Shown here: piece by piece, positions 26,732-32,953 of the stretch
How positions within the stretch are numbered: position 1 is the first letter of the stretch
Layout: every line of letters starts with the position of its first letter
Assembly (NCBI GenBank): GCA_965601955.1
Contig: OZ271855.1
Coordinates: 2,108,001 to 2,172,000 of the forward strand
Source of the DNA: RHLJ01 sp965601955
Lineage (GTDB): Bacteria > Bacteroidota > Rhodothermia > Balneolales > Balneolaceae
DNA: 64,000 nucleotides
Reading direction: 5' to 3'
The notes under the pieces: model-generated
Seen by the model: only the letters and a program-made list of their open reading frames with translations
Databases searched by the model: none
What the model was told of the DNA's origin: nothing
Position numbers and translations under genes: made by a program

Positions 26732-28850
26732 ACGGTGGGAAAATGAGTGTGAATTTACTTCCAATATCTTCGTTCGACTCTAATTGAATATCTCCTTCAT
26801 GCTTATGCATAATTTCTTTTACATAAGCGAGACCAAGTCCGGTACCTTTTTCTTTAGCTGATTTGAGGTTCGAGCGTACCCGAAAGAACTTTTCAAACAC
26901 CTTTTGCTGATCCTCAATACTAATACCATAACCGTGGTCAATTACACTAAGCTCAATTTGTCCGTTTTTATCTTCCAGCTCAAGCTCTATTTCCCGGTCT
27001 GCATCCCCATATTTAATGGCATTGCTAACCAGGTTTTGAACTGCATCGAACAAAAGATCTTTACTTCCAGAAACTATGAAACTCGTTCCTTTTGCGGAAA
27101 TATTCATTTTCAGATTTTTTTGTGATAAAAGCGGGTTTGTAATAGCCTTAACATCATTTACTAACTGGAATAAATCGACGGGAGTAAACTCTACAGGTAT
27201 ACGTCCATGTTCAAGGCGCTGTACATCCAGGAATCGGTTTACTAAATCGTTCATGCGCTCTCCGGAAAGGTAAATTTCTTTCACCAATTCCTGGTATTCT
27301 TCTGAACTCATTGTGGTGTTATCAAGCATAAGCTTGGAAAGGCCCACAACACCACTAATCGGGTTCTTAAGCTCATGGACAATGATATTGATCATATCAG
27401 TACGCTTAAGGTCAATAAGACGATCATTAGTCTTGTCGTGTAAAATCAGGAGGGCGCCCTGAGAATTTCCTTGCTCATCAATAAATGCTACGTGTTGATA
27501 ATCGTAGAAGTAGGTGAGTTCTTCGTCTTTAAAATGAGCAAGCTCGGCCTGATTAATCTTGATGGTATAAGGATTTGGATAGTGAACTGTTTGACTGTTT
27601 TTACTCAGTTCTAGCTTCTTAGTCTCAAGTAGCTCGTCAAACTTTACTTCTTTGGGGTTGTATCCAAAAGATTCGATGAATTGAACGAAGTGATTATTAG
27701 CGAACCGGAATCCTCCATCATTATCCAGGATTCCAATAAGATCCTCAGAGTAGGTCATCATATACCGGTTTTTCCACTCTTCAAGAATAATCTTCTCAAC
27801 ATTAATTTTTTGATAGCGAAGGAGGGTGATTCGAATATTCTCAAGTGTCTCCCTCATTACGCCAAACTCGGGTAAATCAACCTCCCGGATTGATTTATCA
27901 AACTCGAGATTACTTATATGGTCAACATCAGCCAGTATTTGATTGATGGGTTTATTCATCCTGTTACTCACGTACCAGCTGAAGAACACCATAACTCCTA
28001 AAATTCCTATTCCGGTCAGTAATGAGAAGAGGAGCAGGTCTCTTACAGGCTTCAGGATGAAGTCATCCTCAACAGCAATGAGATGCCAAAAAGGGATAGT
28101 TTCAAATCTTGAAGACATCAAAAACCAGTTCTGTCCGTCTATAGAAACTTCTTTCTCTTCCGAGAAACTGGCATCTCCAATCAGTTCGCTCGGGAAAGTG
28201 AATGTAGAGTTAGCAATATGATCCCCCAAATCACTAACAATATTGGCTTCATAATTGCCGATACCTAATGGGATATCAGTAAGCTCATAAGTGAGGCGTT
28301 TAGCATCAAAGAACATATCTAAGGTAAATATTAACTCAACAGGAGAGCCTGATGCGTCAAAAGAATCTATTTGAATGGTTCGTTGAGCGATGAAAATATC
28401 GACGGCTTCAAGGGTATCAGGAAGCCAGGCAACATTTAAACGCTGATCGAGCCTGGAAGGGTACCATTCATCTACAGTAGTTGGGAAATCAACGCTCTGA
28501 TAGATTGTTCTTGTGAAGTCAATCATATCAGTTGAACCTGATTCAGTAAGGGTGATGCGCACTAATCCGGGTGTATAATTGATTGCTCTTCTGATGATTT
28601 CTTCCGTTTGTTCAGGAGCACTTCGGATGTCTTCAGCCAAAATTGTGGTTGCATTCAGCCAGTTTCTTATGGTCTCATCAGTACGGCGTAGAGAATATTC
28701 CTGGAGTTGAGAAACAATAGTAGTACGCTCGTTAATGATTGCCTCCCTGTACTTTGGGCGTACGAATACTAATACAAGAGCATAGGCCACAAGGATCAAG
28801 CACGTTGTGATCAGAAATATTCGATTCCGTAAGGTTAGCTTACTATACAT
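26715..28850 (-). CDS. Membrane sensor histidine kinase with extracytoplasmic sensor and PAS-like domains
   Basis: 711 residues. Membrane segment about 11-29, an extracytoplasmic sensor of roughly 235 residues (Cache/dCache-like by size and placement), a second membrane segment near 270-292 followed by a HAMP-like stretch ('SNRMNKPINQILADVDHISNLEF'), a PAS-like domain ('YSEDLIGILDNDGGFRFANNHF'), HisKA with phospho-acceptor His492 in 'VHELKNPISG', and HATPase_c ('NLVSNAIKYGDA', 'DHGYGIS', 'GTGLGLAYVKEI'). No response regulator gene is adjacent. It is the first gene of an operon with the FecR-domain and PKD proteins, so it may sense the envelope structure they build. Confidence 0.85.
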   Translation of the reverse strand: MYSKLTLRNRIFLITTCLILVAYALVLVFVRPKYREAIINERTTIVSQLQEYSLRRTDETIRNWLNATTILAEDIRSAPEQTEEIIRRAINYTPGLVRITLTESGSTDMIDFTRTIYQSVDFPTTVDEWYPSRLDQRLNVAWLPDTLEAVDIFIAQRTIQIDSFDASGSPVELIFTLDMFFDAKRLTYELTDIPLGIGNYEANIVSDLGDHIANSTFTFPSELIGDASFSEEKEVSIDGQNWFLMSSRFETIPFWHLIAVEDDFILKPVRDLLLFSLLTGIGILGVMVFFSWYVSNRMNKPINQILADVDHISNLEFDKSIREVDLPEFGVMRETLENIRITLLRYQKINVEKIILEEWKNRYMMTYSEDLIGILDNDGGFRFANNHFVQFIESFGYNPKEVKFDELLETKKLELSKNSQTVHYPNPYTIKINQAELAHFKDEELTYFYDYQHVAFIDEQGNSQGALLILHDKTNDRLIDLKRTDMINIIVHELKNPISGVVGLSKLMLDNTTMSSEEYQELVKEIYLSGERMNDLVNRFLDVQRLEHGRIPVEFTPVDLFQLVNDVKAITNPLLSQKNLKMNISAKGTSFIVSGSKDLLFDAVQNLVSNAIKYGDADREIELELEDKNGQIELSVIDHGYGISIEDQQKVFEKFFRVRSNLKSAKEKGTGLGLAYVKEIMHKHEGDIQLESNEDIGSKFTLIFPPYEKKE

Positions 28851-29050
28851 ATTGTTTTAGTACCCAATAAATAGTCTTCTGTAGTAAAAACTTATAACCG
28901 TCAAATTTGATGTTATATCTATTAAAATGCGATTAGAATCATCTTATGTTGGATTTTAGCAATCCATCAAATTTTCTTAGGTAACAATAGCTTAATACAG
29001 GCTTAACTTTTTGGTTAGGTGAAAGTGAGATCGTAACAAGAAACTTCTTC

Positions 29051-29308
29051 ATGCTAATTGGCGGGGATTTCAACAAAAAGGGAAAACAGTTACTCAAGGA
29101 GTTAGCGGATCAGTCGAACCATCAAACGGATGTTAAGGTAACCGTTAACAACCTTAATGACGTTCTTGGTTTTGATAGGAATGAGGTAAAGAATCTTCTG
29201 GAGTATTTGGAGAACAAGGAATGTGTGAAGATTGAAACTATCGGGGGAGCCTTCTTATATGGGCACGTTTCAATCACCAAAAAAGGGCTTGTTAAATCAG
29301 AAAAATAA
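29051..29308 (+). CDS. Small winged-helix-like protein, function unknown
   Basis: 85 residues, not recognised as a named family. The predicted order helix-helix-helix-beta hairpin ('GKQLLKELADQSNHQ', 'NLNDVLGFDRNEVKNLLEYLENKECVKIETIGGAFLYGHVSITKKGLVKSEK') looks like a winged-helix DNA-binding fold, with a recognition helix near 'DRNEVKNLLEYLE'. It stands alone between the kinase operon (divergent) and ald, with its own terminator just after the stop codon. A role as a transcription factor is only an inference. Confidence 0.55.
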   Translation: MLIGGDFNKKGKQLLKELADQSNHQTDVKVTVNNLNDVLGFDRNEVKNLLEYLENKECVKIETIGGAFLYGHVSITKKGLVKSEK

Positions 29309-29336
29309 AAGGCTCTCGCCGGAGGAGCCTTTTTTA
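29307..29336 (+). terminator. Rho-independent terminator
   Basis: Stem AAAGGCTC/GAGCCTTT with a C+G-rich loop and a run of six T, starting at the stop codon of the small winged-helix-like gene. Confidence 0.8.
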
Positions 29337-29485
29337 TCTCAGATCATATTCTTGGAGTTAAGTTCATTAGCATCTATTCGGTATGCGATTTGCAGTAATT
29401 AACTCATCGTTAGTTATCCAAAAGGGCTTTAACATTTAATAACAATGAAAGCGTCACCATTCATCAAAAAGAGAAAAAAACTACG

Positions 29486-29515
29486 CCTTAAAATGTTAAA
29501 AAAGCGCTACCTTTG
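29486..29515 (+). promoter_or_regulatory. Bacteroidota-type promoter for alanine dehydrogenase
   Basis: TACCTTTG at 29508-29515 matches the TAnnTTTG minus-7 element of Bacteroidota sigma-A promoters. A TTA at 29488-29490 lies about 17 bases upstream as a weak minus-33 element. The ATG of ald is 34 bases downstream. Pattern match only. Confidence 0.5.
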
Positions 29516-29549
29516 CCGTCCCAAAAACATTGAACAAATCTAAAAAGAC

Positions 29550-30665
29550 ATGATCATTGGAGTACCTAAAGAAATTAAAACTCATGAAAACAGAGTGGCT
29601 CTCCAGCCCGGAGGAGCTCTTCAGCTCAAAAGAAACGGGCACCAGGTGTTTATTCAGAAAGGAGCAGGGATTGGTAGTGGGTTTACCGATGATCAGTACA
29701 AAGATGCAGGGGCAACCATACTTGATGATGTAGAAGAAGTATGGCAAAAAGCAGAAATGATCATGAAGGTGAAAGAACCAATTGCCGTTGAATATCCAAG
29801 AATGAGAGAAGGGCAGATCATCTTCACCTATTTCCACTTCGCTGCTGATGAAGCACTTACTAAAGCAGTAATTGATTCCAAGTGTATAGCCATTGCTTAT
29901 GAAACAGTAGAAAAAGCAGATCGCTCTTTACCACTTCTTATTCCAATGAGTGAGGTTGCAGGTAGAATGGCGGCCCAGGAAGGAGCGGTTTACATGGAAA
30001 AACCCAAAGGCGGTCGCGGAATGTTGATGGGAGGGATACCAGGTGTTCGCCCTGCAAAGGTATTGGTTCTCGGTGGAGGAATTGTTGGGGTAAACTCAGC
30101 TAAAATTGCAGCTGGTATGGGTGCAGATACCACCATTATGGATATCAACATGCAGCGGTTACGCTACCTGGATGATGTAATGCCAAAGAATGTGCAGACT
30201 TTCTTCTCATCCGAAGCGAATATTCGAGCTATGCTTCCACATGTAGATGTAATTATCGGAGCAGTTCTAAAACCAGGAGCAAAAGCACCACATCTTGTTA
30301 CCCGGGAAATGCTGAAAGAAATGCGTCCTGGTACGGTATTAGTGGATGTATCCATTGACCAGGGAGGGTGCTTCGAAACTTCCAAGCCAACCACCCATGA
30401 AGATCCTGTATATGAAATTGATGGGGTAGTACACTACTGTGTGGCCAATATGCCAGGAGCTGTTCCATACACCTCTACACTAGGCTTAACCAATGTAACC
30501 CTTCCTTATGCAGTGGCACTTGCCAATAAAGGATGGAAGCAAGCACTTAACGACGATCCCGAACTAAAAATGGGACTCAACGTCGCTAATGGTACCATCG
30601 TCTACGAAGATGTAGCCAACGCATTTGGCCTAGACTGGGAGCCAGTAGAGACCGTACTCAATTAA
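29550..30665 (+). CDS. ald: Alanine dehydrogenase
   Basis: 371 residues, the normal length. Interconverts L-alanine and pyruvate plus ammonia with NAD. All expected residues are at their usual places: R15 ('ENRVAL'), K75 ('MKVKEP'), H96 ('YFHFAA'), the NAD motif 'LGGGIVGVNSAKIA' (174-187) with acidic D198 ('IMDINMQRL'), and catalytic D270 in 'SIDQGGCFE'. 'MPGAVPYTSTLGLTNVTLPY' closes the family signature. The DNA is much G+C-richer than the block that follows (35 G+C in the 60 bases from 30001). Single-gene transcript with its own promoter and terminator. Confidence 0.95.
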   Translation: MIIGVPKEIKTHENRVALQPGGALQLKRNGHQVFIQKGAGIGSGFTDDQYKDAGATILDDVEEVWQKAEMIMKVKEPIAVEYPRMREGQIIFTYFHFAADEALTKAVIDSKCIAIAYETVEKADRSLPLLIPMSEVAGRMAAQEGAVYMEKPKGGRGMLMGGIPGVRPAKVLVLGGGIVGVNSAKIAAGMGADTTIMDINMQRLRYLDDVMPKNVQTFFSSEANIRAMLPHVDVIIGAVLKPGAKAPHLVTREMLKEMRPGTVLVDVSIDQGGCFETSKPTTHEDPVYEIDGVVHYCVANMPGAVPYTSTLGLTNVTLPYAVALANKGWKQALNDDPELKMGLNVANGTIVYEDVANAFGLDWEPVETVLN

Positions 30666-30676
30666 CCCACCCTCTG

Positions 30677-30702
30677 GTCACCCTGAACTCGTTTCAGGGT
30701 CT
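30677..30702. repeat. Dispersed-type short palindrome (ACCCTGAA...TTCAGGGT)
   Basis: An 8-bp stem ACCCTGAA/TTCAGGGT (30680-30687, 30693-30700) with loop CTCGT, preceded by GTC and followed by CTTTTC. This motif type ('CCTGAACTcGTTTCAGG') is, to my knowledge, frequent between genes in many Bacteroidota genomes. Only one copy is in this window, so repetition cannot be shown here. Confidence 0.45.
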
Positions 30703-30724
30703 TTTCTAGCTAGATTTAACTATC

Positions 30725-30752
30725 AAAGCCACCCGATCGGGTGGCTTTTTTT
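30725..30752 (+). terminator. Rho-independent terminator of ald
   Basis: A perfect 12-bp palindromic stem (AAAGCCACCCGA and its complement, centre 30736/30737) running into seven T. Strong on the plus strand; the A-run is shorter on the other side. Confidence 0.9.
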
Positions 30753-30980
30753 GTGCCTATATCTACAACCACATGACTATGTGGTGAGTGAATTAATAAT
30801 GAGTTTTAAATTACTAATGCATTAAAAGAAGTGTTTAGGTTATAAATATTTATTTTCATTTAAAATAGTTCTTGAACCAAGATTTTCATTTTTTGCCATA
30901 AAAGTAACAGATTACTCTTAAGAATTTAGTATCAGAGCAAAAGTGGGAATGTTAGGTAATGAAATGCTTCATATAAATAA
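30753..30980. other. A+T-rich intergenic leader without a gene
   Basis: About 230 bases before the subtilisin-like gene. I find no ORF of note, no RNA fold I recognise and no clear TAnnTTTG promoter. A 15-codon frame from ATG 30949 ends at TGA 30996, overlapping the start of the protease frame; it could be a leader peptide or chance. The base composition changes here from the G+C-richer ald gene to the A+T-rich block. Confidence 0.5.
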
Positions 30981-32363
30981 TTGCACTCTCTCTTGAGGCT
31001 TCAGGAATTTCTTCGGGGCCTATATTACCCGATAAAGGCAGAAGAGTATGAACTGATTGTAGATGGTGTAGGTAAACTGAAAACAATACAAATCAAATAT
31101 GTTATGCAAGCATTATCGACAGAAAATAATGAGTTTATTGTACTAAGGCTTGAAGAAGGTTATACAAAGAAAAGTATGCCTTTTTTACCTCAAAAGAATA
31201 TTGTGAAGCTTGAATTCGATAAAGAGTTTTTATCTGAAGAACAGGCATTAATGAGAGAAGAAGAGGATGATGTTTTTCTTGTCTTTAAGAATTTGAAATT
31301 ACCGATTGCTAACTTTAATCAGATAGATACTTCCATAAACTCCCGTAAATACCCGAAAATTTCTTGGGGTTTGAAAGCAATAAATGCTATAAATCAAAAT
31401 AAATCATTGGACGAAGGGGCTGGGTTAAAGTTAGCTGTATTAGATAACGGAATTGATGATGACCATTCTACGTTCGATTCAAAGAATATTGACGGTCATA
31501 ATTTCGAAAATGGTAATACTCAAATTGATAATAATGGTTCACATGGTACATCAGTTTCTAGTATTATTTGTGGAAAGGATTTTGAATTCAAATCTATTTT
31601 AAGGAGAGTTGGGGTAGCTCGAAATGTAGAGGAGATTGAAGCCTATAATATATTTGAAAAATCAAACCCTTTTCTAGCTACGGAATATTTGATCGATGCA
31701 CTCATAAAAGCATTTAATGCTGGTGCTTCCGTGATAAATATCTCAGCTCATGTAAAGTTTTCCGAGTATTACGATCAAGTTCTTAATGAGTTCAAGAACT
31801 ATCCGATAAAAGAAAAAATGAAAAAATATTTAGCAAGAGAAAAAGCATTTTTTGAATACCATAACCTTATTTATAAGTTAGATTTATTATTAAATTTTTT
31901 TCAAAGTCAGCGTACCTTTTTAGTACTTGCTTCTTCTGGAAATAGTAGTGACCGCGAGAGAACATTTCGCGAATATGGTTATTCTTCATTTCCAGCTATT
32001 GCTAGAAATGTGTTGAGTGTTGGAAGCATAGCTTATGATGATGAAAGAAATGAGTACTATTTAGAAAGTTCATCTAATAAAGGAGTTGATTTTCTTGCAC
32101 CTGGTTCAAATAACATTGCTGCTAAACCAAGAAATGGACTTACATATTTTGGTAAAACCAGTGCTGCAACTGCTTTCGCGACAGGTGCAACAATTCTATG
32201 GGTGAAATACTTTGAGAATCAGAAGAAAAAATATTCGAATGTCGATGTAATTAAAGCAATTAAAACTAACTGTACTCTTCATAATCTATCCCATAGATAT
32301 AATTACAACGCTCGAAATCATGCTCACCACTATGGAGCTGGCATTATTCAATGTCCAACTTAA
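30981..32363 (+). CDS. Cytoplasmic S8 (subtilisin-like) serine protease
   Basis: 460 residues from a TTG directly after an in-frame stop codon, so no longer start exists; the first ATG is at 31104. No signal peptide. An N-terminal region of ~125 residues without recognised fold precedes the S8 domain. Triad candidates: Asp155 in 'LAVLDNGID', His188 in 'NNGSHGTSVSS', Ser394 in 'GKTSAATAFATGA'; the oxyanion Asn321 is in 'ASSGNSS'. The serine motif departs from the usual GTSMAAP (Lys for the first Thr/G position, Thr for Pro). A charged helical insert (about 263-310) precedes the Asn strand. Followed after 36 bases by the histidine-rich partner gene. DNA is very A+T-rich. Confidence 0.8.
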   Translation: MHSLLRLQEFLRGLYYPIKAEEYELIVDGVGKLKTIQIKYVMQALSTENNEFIVLRLEEGYTKKSMPFLPQKNIVKLEFDKEFLSEEQALMREEEDDVFLVFKNLKLPIANFNQIDTSINSRKYPKISWGLKAINAINQNKSLDEGAGLKLAVLDNGIDDDHSTFDSKNIDGHNFENGNTQIDNNGSHGTSVSSIICGKDFEFKSILRRVGVARNVEEIEAYNIFEKSNPFLATEYLIDALIKAFNAGASVINISAHVKFSEYYDQVLNEFKNYPIKEKMKKYLAREKAFFEYHNLIYKLDLLLNFFQSQRTFLVLASSGNSSDRERTFREYGYSSFPAIARNVLSVGSIAYDDERNEYYLESSSNKGVDFLAPGSNNIAAKPRNGLTYFGKTSAATAFATGATILWVKYFENQKKKYSNVDVIKAIKTNCTLHNLSHRYNYNARNHAHHYGAGIIQCPT

Positions 32364-32399
32364 GAGTCAGATTAAACCATAAACCTAATCAAATATATT

Positions 32400-32921
32400 A
32401 TGTCATCACCAAAACTGATAACCATTAAAAATGATACCCGACACGATGAGATTATAGTATGTGCCTGGGAAGATTATAAAAGGAGAATTAGTGATACTCA
32501 GTTTTATAATCCAACTAAAGGCCCTGTTAATCTTAAAAATGCTGATACAGTTGATTTTCGTGCAACGGACTATATATATATCGATATCTTAGTTCCTAAG
32601 AACGCTGAAGATAATTTGGGGAGTATTGTTAAAGATCAAGGAATTATACTAAATCTTGATTATGATGATCATCCTCACGAAGGAGATCATCCTCACGAAG
32701 AGGATCATGGACACAATCATGATGGTGAATACGAATATAATCCGAAATCTTCAATATGCTACGATTTTATTGTAAAAAGCTCTGAAGTCAAGCTATGCAA
32801 AATTGATAATGCGCTTCATCGTAGATATTCATTTTATCTTATTAGAATTAAAGATTGTGGTGCAACTGAACTTGATCACCATATTTCAGGAAATGTAGGT
32901 CACCCCGGTGGAGGCGGATAG
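32400..32921 (+). CDS. Histidine-rich protein of unknown function, partner of the S8 protease
   Basis: 173 residues, no signal peptide, not recognised. Residues about 95-115 form a His/Asp/Glu-rich stretch made of short repeats ('HPHEGDHPHEEDHGHNHDG') that could bind Zn, Ni or Cu. The N-terminal half looks beta-rich ('LITIKNDTRHDEIIVCAWED', 'YIYIDILVP'), and the C-terminus ends in 'GNVGHPGGGG'. The gene is 36 bases after the S8 protease and 32 before the sensor kinase, with the same A+T-rich composition. It could be a substrate, inhibitor or metal-delivering cofactor of the protease; none of these is demonstrated. Confidence 0.6.
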   Translation: MSSPKLITIKNDTRHDEIIVCAWEDYKRRISDTQFYNPTKGPVNLKNADTVDFRATDYIYIDILVPKNAEDNLGSIVKDQGIILNLDYDDHPHEGDHPHEEDHGHNHDGEYEYNPKSSICYDFIVKSSEVKLCKIDNALHRRYSFYLIRIKDCGATELDHHISGNVGHPGGGG

Positions 32922-32953
32922 TTTGCAAGTAATTTATTTTTTAATTTAATGCA

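Noticed and set aside
30949..30996. Fifteen-codon frame before the S8 protease, or a frameshifted true N-terminus
   Set aside because: Too short to support as a gene; joining it to the protease would need an unproven frameshift, and the TTG after an in-frame stop gives a complete S8 protein.
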